Positions 12,437 through 24,400 of a stretch of 64,000 nt of DNA are shown piece after piece (positions within the stretch are counted from its first letter, which is position 1; every line of letters begins with the position of its first letter). Below the pieces are notes generated by a model that was not told the DNA's origin, made no database searches, and saw nothing but the letters and a program-made list of their open reading frames with translations. Made by a program: the position numbers and the translations under genes. Source of the DNA: Lunularia cruciata (taxonomy: Eukaryota; Streptophyta; Marchantiopsida; Lunulariales; Lunulariaceae); contig OX419759.1 in the NCBI GenBank assembly GCA_948567375.1, positions 10,446,744 through 10,510,743 on the forward strand, in the 5' to 3' direction.

Positions 12437-15400
12437 TTGGTGACGTCTTTGTCGCCAATGAAGCTTCAAATTCCTTGATGGACGTCTGTGCATTCTGGAG
12501 GTAAAAAAGAGGTTCCCATGTGGCATCATGAACAAGATACCCTTTCCAAAGGATCTTGTACTCCGTATCTTGACGACGGTCTCATTGATTATGGCGACAC
12601 GCAAGGATACGGTCAACTTTGTACTCCTCATGATCATTGATAAGGACAGGAAGAGGGGGAGGTTGGACTAGAGAGGAAAAGGAAGAGGGGTTAGGAACAA
12701 AGGGTTTCAACTTGGAAATATGAAAGATAGGATGGATATGCATGGGACAAGGCAAGGCAAATCAATAAGCAACAAGAGAGACAATGTGGGTGATATCAAA
12801 GGGTCCTATCCAATTAAAGGCAAGTTTACAACTTTGGGTATCAAGTGGGAGAGGGAGGTTACTAGAGGATAACATGACTTGATCACCGACTTCAAAGGTG
12901 AGATCACAACAATGGTGGTTTGCATATTGTTTTTGGCGATTTTGAGCAACAAGGAGGTGAGAATTGGCTTGCTGGAGAGATTAAGATATAGTGGTTAAGA
13001 ATGTTGAAGTATGAGGAACCTAAGAGGGAGGGGGAGCAAGAGAGAATTTGGAACAAGCGGATCTTAGCCAAAATTGAGAAAGAAGGGAGAAAATTGGGTG
13101 CTTGCCTGTTTGGAATTGTTGGAGGCAAATTCTGCAGCTGCAAGACATTCATCCTAGTTGGTACGGTGGACATTGACAAAGGCCTGCAACATATCCTCCA
13201 ATGTATGATTTGCACATTTGGTTTGTCCATCAGTTTGAGGATGACAGGCCGTGGACAAAGCAAGCTTGGTGCCAAGTATCTGGAAGAGTGCTTGCCAAAA
13301 CTTCTCGGTAAATCAAGGATCATGGTCAAAGATGAGTACACGTGGCATCCCATGATGCTTGAAGATATTGTCGAAGTAGATTTGCACTAGGTTGGAGCAT
13401 CCACGGTATCACAAGTTGGTGCCAATTGGATTTTCTTACTAAGCTTATCCACAAACACCATGATTGCGGTGTGTCCTTGTTTTGTCTTTGGCAAGGATGT
13501 GATGAGATCCAAGCTCACATGCTCCTAGCGAGCGGATGGAATGGCGAGTGGTTGAAGGAGTCCACTCGGCTTTTGGTTGCTAGCCTTGTTACGTTGGAAA
13601 CTCTCACATGATTGGACAAAGTCTCAAACATCTTGTGTCATGTTGGGCCACCACCATTGGCGTTGGAGGGTTCCCAAGGTCTTGTCCACTCCCATGTGAC
13701 CAGCTATTGGTAAATCATGGGCTTCTTAAAAGTGCACTAGTCAAAGATCACATTTGACTGGAACATAGATCTGGTCAACATGGAATAAAAGGCCTTCCTT
13801 GAAGGAGAAGGTGTTTTACTCCTTGTGGCCAAAACTTGTCAGACGACCATGTACCATTTGGGAGAAGGGATCTTGTGGTAGAGCTAATTGAAACTCATTA
13901 TGGACCTTATGATCAATGGACACCATTGTAATTGCCGCTGTGATGAGAGGAAGAGCCTTCAAATTAGGTCATTGTGATAGAGCATCAGGGATGACATGGA
14001 ACCAACTTGGTTTGTACTCAAGTTTGATGTCAAACAATTGGAGTTGCTCTTCCTATCAATGATGTCGACTCTTCATGTGCTCAAAGTGTAAGGTCTGCAA
14101 CAATGGCTTGTGATCAGTTTGCATGATCACTTGTTTCCCCAAGAGATAATGCCTCCATACCTTGGTGGTATATACCATTGCAAGTTGTTCCCGATCTTGA
14201 GCAGAGTAATTTCTTTCAGCAGTATTTAGTCGGCAAGACACAAAGGCAATAGGATGTAGTCCATCTAGAAATTCTTGTTGCAACCCAACTCCAATTGCAA
14301 AGTTAGAAGCATCAAAATTGACCACACAAAGAGTTGAGGATCATATGGTTGAAGAATGGGTCTTGAAGACACCATATGTTTAACTTTTGGAATGATTCTT
14401 CATGCTTAGTGGTCGATTGGAAGCTCAAGTTCTTTCCCAAGAGGTCAGTCAATGGTGCAGCCACGTGAGCATAATAGTGGATGAACCGTCGATAAAAGCT
14501 GGCCAATCTATTGAATGCTTGTACTTCTGTAGCATCCTTTGGGGTAGGCCAATCAATAATGGCCTTGATCTTCTCTTCTTCCATCTTGATCCCCTTTGAT
14601 GAGATCTTATGACCCAAGAAGGTAACCTCCTTCTACCAAAAAGCACACTTTGACTTCTTGTAGTAAAATTTCCACTATCGTAGTTGCCTTAGGACTTCTC
14701 GTATATGATTCACGTATTCTACCTCTGTCATGCTATAGATTAAGATATCATCTAAGAACACCCACCATAGACCGATCCAATAATCCCTCCGGTGCATCTG
14801 ATCCATGAAGACTATTGGAGCATTAGTGAGTCCAAAAGGTAGAACTCTCAACTCGAAATGTCTATACCTTGTGCAAAAGGCAGTCTTTTGCACGTCCTCT
14901 CCTTCAATAGGAATTTTCCAATAGCCGCTATAAAGATCCAACTTAGAAAAGTAGCATGCTCTACTTAATTGATCAAGCAGGTCATCAATTGGAGACAAGG
15001 GATATGCATTCTTCACGGTTTGCTTATTGAGCACACGGTAATCAATACAGAAACAAAGTCCTCCATCCTTCTTTGGAATAAATAGTATTGGTGCTCACCA
15101 AGGAAAGGTACTATGTTGTATGAAATCCTTCTCCAACAACTATGTAAGTGTTGTTCACAACTCCTCCAACTCCTTTGGTGAGAGCCAATAGATTGGTCTA
15201 CTCATTGGAGTACTCCTTGGCAATAACTCGATCTTGAAAGGCATACCTCGATCGGAGGGTAATCCCTTTGGCAGATCATCTGGAAACACATCAGCAAAGT
15301 CATGAACTATCCGATCAACCATTGCTTGATGAGGCTCTTGGCCCTCCTCAGATTGTTCTTGTGCAATCAGCTTGATCCACACCGAGAATACAAACTTATC

Positions 15401-17143
15401 TTTCTCCAAAGCTTGCTCTATGGTTGCCTTCTTGGCAAACTTCCCATCTTGGGGCTCATCTCCCTTTCAAATTTGCTCTATGGCTACCTTTTTGACAAAC
15501 TTCCCATCTTGGGACTGACTATTCTTAGGTGTCTTACTCAAAGGTGCCAGACAACCTAATCGGAAATTCCTACCTTGGTGTTGTACTTGAATTTTTTGTC
15601 GGGTCCAATCAAATTGGACCTTATGATGTTCAAGCCAAGGTAGACCCAGGATGATATCTTAGTGTAGAGGTGCCACTACAAACCTCATACACTCCAAATA
15701 CTCCTTCTTAATCTTGAAGGTAATAGGATGCAAGGTGCAGAATGCAGAACCCTTTCTACCATCCGCCATCATCAAACTACTTCCAAAAATTGGCTTGATA
15801 GGAATACCCAATTCCTTTGCTACTTGCACAAACATGCAATTCTCTGAACTTCCAAAATCAACCAAAATCCTACAACCCCAATTAGATATCGTACCTTGCA
15901 AGTGAAGCAAACTTGCATAGATTGAGCCTTCAATCCCATTAGAACTAATCAAGCTCCCAATAGGCAGCTTGAAATCTCCTATTGGGATTCTTTGTTTCCT
16001 TGATCATTTTGTTCTACAAACTCCATCTGGGCAACTTGTCGAGGTCGCCCATTCCTAAGTGGACATTTAGCAATGCGATGTCCAACTTGGCAACAATAAA
16101 AGCAACCTTTATTCTGTCGTAATCTTTCTCTATTTGCTGTGCTAAGTGGTCTTTGTTGGATAACATCAATCTCCATTGGTACCGGTTCTTCCACTCATGC
16201 ATAGTGTACTGGTAGGCTTTTTGTAGGTCAAAGTCAAGACCAAGTTGTCGCAACCAAGGAATCAAAACGCTCAGCCAATTGCATGACTTCTTCTGTGTTT
16301 TGTGGCTCTCACATGGTCACCTCCAATTTGGTTTGTGACTTCAATCCTTGCACAAATCAATCCAAAACTTCCCCTTCTTGGATATCTAGAATTTGCATGA
16401 TGATGTTATGAAATTGTGTGATGTAGTTTCTCATTGAGCCAATCTGCCTCAACTCCACCAATTTATCTCGTGTGGCTCGAGTGACATTTATAGTTTGAAA
16501 TCAACCAAGTATTGCATCTTTGAATTCTACTTATGTCAAAATCGGTGTAACAATTTGTTGTTCAGCTCTTTCTACTTGGAATCGCTACCAAAGTTTTGTC
16601 CTGCCATCCAATTGGCTAGAAGCCAAGAGAATTTGTTTCTGCTTGTCTTGAAGATTAGTGGCTTCAAAGTAACATTTGTAGTCAAACACAAAATTCTCCA
16701 TTGTGCCTTGAAGATTCTTGCCTTCAAACACCTTGGGTTTCAGAAATCAAATGCAATCTTCTCCATCTTGAACTGGCGCTCTATCTATCTGTTCTCGTCA
16801 TTGCTGGTCTTGTTCATCCAACAATTGAGTAAGATGCTTGATTTGTTGTCGCATTGCAAGGATAACATCCGGTATTGCCGCCATTGCTACTACTCTATTC
16901 CACTACCATCAATTTATCTAATTAATTAACACATAGATACAACACGTCCACTATTTTCTATAAGTTACAACTGGAAGTATCAAGGGTTCCTCAGACACAA
17001 TGATCATATGAAGAAAATCATGCCGAAAGCACGAGGTGATGAATTGTGTGAAATGATGCTTTGGTAATATCTAGACATGAAAATCCCAATGGTTTGGTGG
17101 AAGTGGATTTGGTGGTCCATAAATTCCATCCATCCCATTCCTG

Positions 17144-17155
17144 CTATGATACCAA
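17144..17155 (-). other. Primer-binding site of element B (initiator Met tRNA)
   Basis: Directly inside the 5' LTR the minus strand reads TTGGTATCATAGCA. TGGTATCA is complementary to the 3' end of plant initiator methionine tRNA, the usual primer for gypsy elements. It fixes 17156-17578 as the 5' LTR. Confidence 0.88.
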
Positions 17156-17578
17156 TGTAAAAGACCAAAACCGAGGAGAGAAATATGAGAATGGAAACTC
17201 AAATTGGGACACTTGAATTAGGAAAAACTCCAAATGCCTAGCATGAGCTTTAGCTTTGGTATTTATAGGTAGCATACAAGACCCTTGAAGGTTCTCAAGA
17301 AGCTTCCTTGAGCCGCTTTCTTGGAGTGCAAGCCAAGTTAACAAGGAAGCTTTTCAAGAAGCTTCCTTCTAGAAGCCGCCTACTTGGCGTGTAAGCTAAG
17401 CTAGTTAGAAGCTTCTAGAAGCTTCCTTCTAGAAGCTACCTGCTTGGGGCGCAAGTTAACTAGTTGGGAAGCTTCCTAAGAAGCTTCTTAGATGCTTCTA
17501 GAATATTCTAGGTTATTTTGTCTTATTCTCTACTTTGTAAGCCCGATTAACTTCATCGCTAAACTCCATATTGTTACA
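17156..17578 (-). repeat. Family B 5' LTR of element B
   Basis: This 423-bp LTR has TG...CA ends and is flanked internally by the tRNA-Met primer-binding site. Its outer flank (17579 on) is a family E LTR fragment, while the outer flank of the partner LTR is family A gag. The 5-bp flanks (atctt and agagt) do not match, so no target-site duplication survives. Confidence 0.92.
17260..17515 (-). promoter_or_regulatory. Predicted LTR promoter: heat-shock-element array plus TATA box
   Basis: Read on the minus strand, the U3 holds many GAA/TTC units, including the perfect four-unit GAAgcTTCtaGAAgcTTC (17408-17425) and TTCtaGAAtaTTC (17496-17508), plus GAAgcTTC pairs near 17467-17487 and 17284-17300. 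Downstream is CTATAAATA (complement of 17260-17268), followed by R/U5 and the primer-binding site. Order and orientation are those of a working LTR promoter. nGAAnnTTCnnGAAn is the known heat-shock-factor site; heat response here is inference. Confidence 0.6.
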
Positions 17579-17800
17579 AGAGTCCATGTATGACGTATGT
17601 ATGAGTTATGCTTCTATAGTGTGTGATGTTGACAATGATGTATATTGTTTGGCAATCTATATACGCACAATAGACCATATGAACAAAGAGATGATGTGCT
17701 ACATACCCTTGTACTTGGAAACCTTAGCTATGGTTGTTATGCTTGTTGCACATAATAAGGAAGAGAGTAATAACACTCTTAAAAATGACAAGAACTATTG
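17579..17800 (+). repeat. Family E LTR fragment
   Basis: The segment starting ccatgtatgacgtatgtatg and running through gtgtgatgttgacaatg matches, in inverted orientation, copies at 53173-53260, 53575-53671 and 63690-63790. Those appear to be LTR starts of a separate family. This copy is truncated at its left by the family B LTR. Confidence 0.6.
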
Positions 17801-18454
17801 GATTTGTGAACACAATCTATTATTATCATCCAATTGTCTTGGACCTTGCAGAATTTTACCCTGACTGATGTGATATACAACACATAAGTACATTCCTTGT
17901 CAATGAAATATCCCTTCTCCCATGCAATCATAAGCATTATATATTTGATGGTATCATGGATATTTATACTTTTTCCCAACCAATCCTTGAATTGGCACGC
18001 ATTGCTACTTTTCAACACTTGCCATTACCCACTCATCAAGAGATGCTTGTTGATGCCCATCAAAGAATGGGTTAGGTTTTAGATGGCATGCATCAAATCA
18101 GTCCTTGCTTATCAAGAGATGCTCATTGGGTTTTGGGGAAATGTAAGGTGCATGATGGTGCCTAGTGATGCAAATCAGATATAGAAGGCGTGTGATTGTG
18201 CCTGTTGTAAGCAGCTAGCACTTGTAGGCACCAATTGGCACCCAAGCATAGTAAATATAGATTTCATGTGGTTTAATGGATTCTTATCTACGTAATATGA
18301 GGTATGAGAGTGAGGTAGAGTGAAAACTGAACTAAATGTAAAATCAAAAATATGATACATATCACATGATATGAGTTATGAGAGTGAGGCAAAGTTAGAA
18401 TGGAAATAAATGTGTAAGCATAAATATGACATATATGATGTCTATAAATGTTTA
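17801..18454. other. AT-rich spacer with GATGCC-like short repeats
   Basis: No supported gene. From about 18030 to 18260 the words gatgcttgttgatgcccatc and gatgctcattggg recur in degenerate form, resembling 20460-20790. This is probably decayed tandem repeat. Confidence 0.4.
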
Positions 18455-18880
18455 GTCCCTAAGAAGGTCTAAACAGGGCAAAAAAGAGGATCCACTCAAA
18501 AGAAGCACCACCCTTGAATCAAATACATGAATTAATAACATATTAGTGAGCTCCACCCTTAGATTAGTTGCATGGATGGGTGACATGTCTATCCTTGTCT
18601 TATTTGGTTGGAAAGCTCTCAATGAGACAAACAATGGAGGAAGAAGCAAGCCTTTCCTTTCGGAGGGAGGTTCTTTCTATTTTTTGGTCTAATTCATTCG
18701 TTTAGGCCTCCAAAATTTGTTTGAAGTTTTCAAGGTGTTTTTGGCTCCTACCTTATTATTAGAAGTACTCTTTTGGTGACACCTCTATTCAATCTACTTA
18801 GTTCACCATATATAACATCCTTCTAGATGTTACAAAGCCAATCCCACCTCTAGAGAATATTTCTAGCTACTGGTATTACA
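18455..18880 (-). repeat. Truncated family A LTR
   Basis: The plus strand ends with ctactggtattaca at 18880 and shares the family A core (ttagattagttgcatgga, agaagtactcttttggtgac). The distal ~130 bp of the LTR is missing at the left. No adjacent family A coding sequence follows on the right, so it may be a truncated solo LTR. Confidence 0.65.
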
Positions 18881-20459
18881 TAAGGCTAGTCACTATGATG
18901 GATGAGAAGGAGGTGAAGAAGATGAGGGAGATGCAACATGGACTCTATGTGCATCATGGGCAAATCTATCAAATGCTATCATCAAGGGGTTGAACAACCA
19001 AGTGTATGATGACCTCTCTGCTTTGTAAGGACAAAAGTAGGGAGGATGGATCATATATGTCGATTGTTCCTATAGTAAGAGAGTTCATAACTATCCAAGA
19101 TTAGAAGATCATAGAGAGGTAAACCTAATCAAGTGAGATGCTCATAAGATCTAGCTCCAAGTCCTCAGAAGTCATCTTGTTAGAAATCTACAAGACACAA
19201 ATTGGCCATGAGCCAAGACTCGGTGTAAACTTCCTCCGAGAGCTTTAATCACTACCACATGTTCCATATCAACCACTCAACCTCATTAGGCGGAAGATCT
19301 ACCACAAGATAACCTAAAAATGCAACAAACAAAATTGAATGAAATAGCTAACACCAAGATGTGCTACCCACCATACGGGCCCCCATTGTGTGTGAGAGCA
19401 CCACCCATGCATAATGGTCAAGCTTTTCCACATAATATAACTAGTGCTACCATGAAACCATAATGATGCAAAACAAGTAACATCCACAACAATAATCTTC
19501 TTCCATAGGAATCTTGGCAAGAGAATACAAGAGAAGGAGCTATCTCAAAGGATGAAGATGTACAAGGAACTCTCTCAAGATAACTATTACTCCCTAATCT
19601 CACTATTGTTAAGGCATGTGTCTCAACACAAATCTTTTAAACACTTCTTCACAATAGGTAACATATAGCTATCCATCGAGTAAAACTAACTATCAATCAA
19701 GTAAATACACAAGTTCATTAATAAAAGCATGTTGAATTAACTCATTTATTAAATCCAATAATGGTGTATGTAATAACTTTGTATCTTTTCCAACAAAGAA
19801 AATGTACAAAATATGCCAAAACTAAATACACCAAAACTATCTAATCAATCACTCACCACCATCATCCTCTCCATCATCATCACTATCATCATGTATAATC
19901 TCTTCCTCTCTCTCATGCAAGTAGTATATTTCTTCCTCAAGAATGTAACCTCTCTCCACAAATAAGTGAGTAAGTATCTACCCAAAGAAGGTGAACCTAC
20001 GCCCATTAGGTCTCCTCAATTGGCTCTATAAACTCCCCACCTATGTAGTGATGGCTTGAAATGCTAACTCCTCCAAATCATAATCCTCCACACCAAATCT
20101 CCTTAACTTTGTTTTGACATTGAGAACCAAATACCCATGTACAATCTTGGGCCACAAGTACACCCAACATTTGGGAAAAAGCCCTAAATGCAAAATACAC
20201 ATGTTGCCTTGCCAAATACCTCTTTGCAATCTTATCTCTTTGTGGCAACCAATATGAAACAATTGTGTAAGGATTTTTCCTCCTTCTTGGTGTCCTCCCT
20301 CTTGGCATTGCAAGTGTATTTTGAATTATATCTACTATCAACTGAAATAACTTCCCTTTAACCATCCATGTGAAAGATTTATTTTCCCTAGTGTGCACAA
20401 ACTCCATACATGCAAGTACCTAGACAAGGAACCAACAAACAAGACTAAGCAGCCAAAAT
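18881..20459 (-). other. Unassigned repeat-block DNA with one unrecognised open frame
   Basis: Within this stretch a minus-strand frame at 20407-20078 encodes about 109 residues beginning MEFVHTRENKSFTWMVKG, with a basic patch RGRTPRRRKNPYT. A second frame to 20041 (LRRFGVEDYDLEELAFQ) looks like its continuation after a frameshift. I do not recognise the protein. It could be a captured host gene piece or transposon sequence. The rest (18881-20040) holds nothing I can name. Confidence 0.35.
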
Positions 20460-21060
20460 CATAAGAGAAACCATTAGATGTTGCCCAATGATGCCACTAG
20501 ATAGGAAAAACTAACTATCAAAAGTAAATGATATTGTGGGATAGAAGAATGATGCCCAATAATGCTAGATGCCACACATTGACACTATAGGACAAGTTCT
20601 AGGGTTTAGGGAAAATGGGTTGATGCTTGGTGATGCCCAAAGATGCTACTAGACATTGGAAGACATAGGGTTTTAAGGTTTACAAGTAGGCAATGCATGG
20701 AGATGCAAGGTGATACTTGCTGACATTGTGGGATATGTCTATTCAAATGGGGTTGGCCCTAGGTGATGCCCATAGGCACTGATGATTTGACTCAAAACCT
20801 AAACCCAAAATTGATTTTAAGGCTATAAAACAAACAAATAGTGAGAAAGAAAGGGAAATAGGACAAAAAGGAAAAAATTTGTAGGCAAGGGTAGTGTAAT
20901 CCAAGGGTCCAAGCCAAGAACATCTACCGATAGAGAAATTTTGGGTGTTTACCCAACCAAAGCAATCGACTAGAGACAAAACCACAACCACCATGGCTTT
21001 TACTATGTGCAATTTTGGGGTTGTACCATCACCCTAGTTCCATACATAAAGGAAATTTTT
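20460..21060. repeat. Degenerate GATGCC-rich repeat region
   Basis: The words gatgcc, gatgct and tgatgcccaa recur about every 12-30 bp (20480-20500, 20550-20575, 20620-20660, 20700-20780) without a fixed long period. Similar text occurs at 18030-18260. It looks like an eroded short-period tandem repeat. Confidence 0.4.
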
Positions 21061-21125
21061 ATGAAAAGTGATGTTAACCTTCCTTATTGCAACAACGGCA
21101 ATTCAAACCTGGTGTTAGCTAGCCA

Positions 21126-21360
21126 GGAAGAAGTGTCTACACTTCAAAAGAAGTGTAGAAAAAAATTTCCATGGTAGAAATTTGGGGTTATGAGAATATC
21201 ATTGATAGTAAGAACATGAAAAATGCTCACAAAAGAGATTTTTCAATTGCTTTTCACACAATTCAACACCCAATGACCTTCATAAAATAGACTTGGATGG
21301 ATAAACACCAAGTTTATCCATCCAAGTCTTTTTCACTTTTGAAGTGTAGACACTTCTTCC
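21126..21360. mobile_element. Foldback/MITE-like element with 25-bp perfect terminal inverted repeats
   Basis: ggaagaagtgtctacacttc... at 21126-21150 is the exact reverse complement of 21336-21360. The 235-bp element has no coding capacity. It carries a second, internal perfect palindrome at about 21290-21330 (18-bp arms around accaa). It sits inside the 3' LTR of element C: LTR-like gctagcc sequence occurs on both sides. No clean target-site duplication is evident; the flanks share a degenerate ~18-bp similarity. Confidence 0.75.
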
Positions 21361-21495
21361 TTCTACTGGGTTTGAACTAGCCGGAAAGCCTCCCAAGAAG
21401 TTTCCGAGATACTTCCAAAATATTCTAGGTTAATTTCTCTTATTTGCTACTTTGTTAGCCCTTTTAACTTTGTCGCTAAACTCCATATTGTTACA
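21361..21495 (-). repeat. Family B 3' LTR of element C (truncated)
   Basis: About 135 bp matches the U3 end of the LTR at 26278-26689, ending ctccatattgttaca at 21495. The remaining ~280 bp, including the TATA/U5 part, is absent to the left of the foldback element, apart from a short gttagctagccagg similarity at about 21112-21127. Confidence 0.8.
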
Positions 21496-24400
21496 TATTC
21501 CCCCACCGTTAGTTGGTGACATCCTCATTGCTAGTGAAGCTTTGAATGCCTGGATGGCCATCTATGCATTCTAGAGGTGAGAAAGAGGTTCTTATGTGAC
21601 ATCATGAAGGAGATACTCTTTCCAAAGGACCTTGTACTCCAAATGTTGTCAACGGCCTCATTGAATATGGCAATGCGCAAGGATACAATCAACTTCATAC
21701 TTGTCATGATCATTGATAGAGATAGGATGAGGGAGAGGTTGGAGTCGAGAGGAAAAGGAAGAGGGGTTAGGAACAAAGGGTTTCAACTTGGAAACATGAA
21801 AGATAGGATGGATATGCATATGACAAGGCAAGTCAAGTTGATAAGCAACATGATAGACAATTTGGGTGACATCAAAGGGTCCTATCGAATTAGGAGCAAG
21901 TTTTCAGAGGAGAACATGGAGATTTCTAGAGGATAACATGACTTTATCACCAACTTCAAAGTTGGAGAGACCATGATGATGATCCGCATATTGTTTTTGA
22001 CAATTTTGAGGAACAAGGAGGTGAGATTTGGCTTGTTGGAGAGATTGGGATATAATGGTCAAGAATGTTGAAATATGAGGAACTTGAGATGGAAGCATGA
22101 AGAGAATCTGGAACAAGTAGATCTTGGCTAACATTGAGAAAGAAAGGAGAAAATTTGGTGCTTGCCTATTTGGAATTGTTGTAGGCAAATTTTGTAGCTG
22201 CAAGACATTCATCCTAATTGGTATGGTGAACATTGACAAAAGCACGTAGCATATCTTCCAATGTACCATTTGTACATTTGGTTTGTCAATCAATTTGATG
22301 ATGATAGGTCGTGGACAAAGCAAGCTTGGTGCCAAGTATCTTGAAGAGTGCTTGCCAAAACTCCTCGGTAAATCAAGGGTCATGATTGGATATGAGTACA
22401 AAAGGCATCCCATGATGCTTGAAGACATTGTCAAAGTAGATTTGCGCTAAGATTGGAGCATCCACTGTATCACAGGTTGGTGCTAAGTAGATTTGGTTAC
22501 TAAGCTTATTCACAAACACCACTATTGTTGTGTGTCCTTGCTTTGTCTTGGGCAACGATGTGATGAGATCCAAGCTCACATGCTCCCATCAAGCAAATGA
22601 AATGGTGAGTGGTTAAAGCAGTCCACTTGACTTTTGGTTGTTGGCCTTGTTGCGTTGGCAGCTCTTACACAATTGGACAAATTCTTGAATATCTTGCATC
22701 ATGTTGGGCTACCACCATCGGCATTGGAGGGTACCCAAGGTCTTGTCCATACCCATGTGACCAATTATGGGTAAGTCATGGGCTTCTCGAAAGCGCACAA
22801 GTCAAAGATCACCTTTTGGCTGGAACATAGATCCGGTCGTCATGGAATAGAAGGCCCTCCTTGATGGAGAAGGTGTTGTACTCCTTGTCACATGTTCTAA
22901 GGTGACCATGTACCATTTGGAAGAAGGGATCTTGTTGTAGAGCTGATTGAAACTCATTTTGGACCTTGGAGTCAATTGACAGCGTTGTAATTGCCATTGT
23001 GATGAGAGGAAGAGACTTCAAATCAGGTCGTCATGATAAAGCATCAGGGATGATGTAGAACGACCTGGTTTGTACTTAAGTTTGATGTCAAAAAATTAGA
23101 GTTGTTCCTCCCATTGATGATGTTGACTCTTCATGTGTTCCAAGTGTAAGGTCTGCAACAATGATTTGTAATTGGTTTGCATGATCACTTGTTTCACCAA
23201 GAGGTAATGCCTCCATACCTTGGTGGCATATACCATTGCAAGTTGTTCTCAATCTCAAACAGAGTAGTTTCTTTCAGCTGTATTGAGTTGGCAAGACACA
23301 AAGGCAATGAGATGTAGTCCGTCTAGGAATTCTTGTTGTAACATGACTCTAATTGCAAAGTTAGAAGCATCAAAATCAACCACATAGGGTAGTTGAGGAT
23401 CATATGACTGACGAATGGGCCTTGAAGACACCATATGTTTTAACTTCTAGAATGCTTCTTTGTGCTTGGTGGTCCATTGGAATCTCAAGTCCGTCTCCAA
23501 GAGGTCAATCAATGGTGTGCCACATAAGCATAATAATGGATGAACCGTCAATAAAAACTAGCAGTCCATTAAATGCCCATAATTCTGTAGCATCCTTTGG
23601 AGTAAGCCAATTAGTAATGGCCTTGATTTTCTCCTCTTCTATCTTGATCCGCTTCAATGAGATCTTGTGCTCCAAGAAGGTAACTTCCTCTTGCCAAAAG
23701 GCACACTTTGACTTCTTGCAGTAAAATTTCCAATGTTGTAGTTGTCTTAGGACTTCTTTCACGTGATTCACATGTTCTACCTTTGTCTTACTATAGATTA
23801 AGATATCATCCAAGAACACCACCACATACCGATCTAATAGTTCATCTTACACCCAATGCATCTGATCCATGAAGACTGTTAGAGCATTGGTGAGCGCAAA
23901 AGGTAGAACTCTCTACTCAAAATGCCCATACCTTGTGCGAAAGGCCATCTTTTGCACATCCTTCCTATCAATGGGGATTTTCCAATAGCCATTGAGAAGA
24001 TCCAACTTAGAAATATATCATACTCTACTCAATTTATCAAGCAAGTCATCAATCCGAGGCAAATAATATGCATTTTTCATTGTTTGCTGATTGAGCTCAT
24101 GATAATCAATATAGAAACAAATTCCTCCATCCTTCTTTGGAACAAATACTATTGGTGCTCTCCAAGGAGAGGTACTATGTCATATGAAGTCCTTCTCCAA
24201 CAACTCCGTAAGTGTTGTTTGCAATTCCTCCAACTCCTTTGGTGAGAGCCAATAGATTGGTCTACTCACTAGAGTACTCCCTGGCAATAACTCAATCTCA
24301 AAGGGCATACCACAATTGGAGGGTAATCCCTTCGGCAAATCATCCAAAAAGACATCCGTAAACTCTTGAACTATCTGATCAACCATTGCTTGATGAGGCT

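Larger units (their letters stand above)
12420..17155 (-). mobile_element. Ty3/gypsy chromovirus, family B, element B internal region (gag-pol, inactivated)
   Basis: Minus-strand order: gag (about 16930-16000) with a CX2CX4HX4C zinc knuckle (CFYCCQVGHRIAKC, about 16110-16065); protease-like segment (LVDFGSSENC, about 15870-15835; DFG in place of DSG/DTG); linker and RT (15409-14675, with [23 protein letters not shown] and VFLDDILIYS); RNase H (14330-14056, with VNFDASNFAIG and TDHKPLLQT); integrase (about 13850-12950, containing CHPQTDGQT); and a C-terminal chromodomain (about 12660-12440, with YKILWKGY and DATWEP). That order and the terminal chromodomain define a chromovirus. Several in-frame stops and shifts mean the polyprotein cannot be made intact. 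Element C is a sister copy. Confidence 0.92.

Noticed and set aside
12904-13353. 149-aa minus-strand open frame, with a 176-aa counterpart in element C (21904-22434)
   Set aside because: Both overlap the integrase out of frame; the true frame reads CHPQTDGQT. Shared openness reflects common ancestry of B and C, not a second gene.
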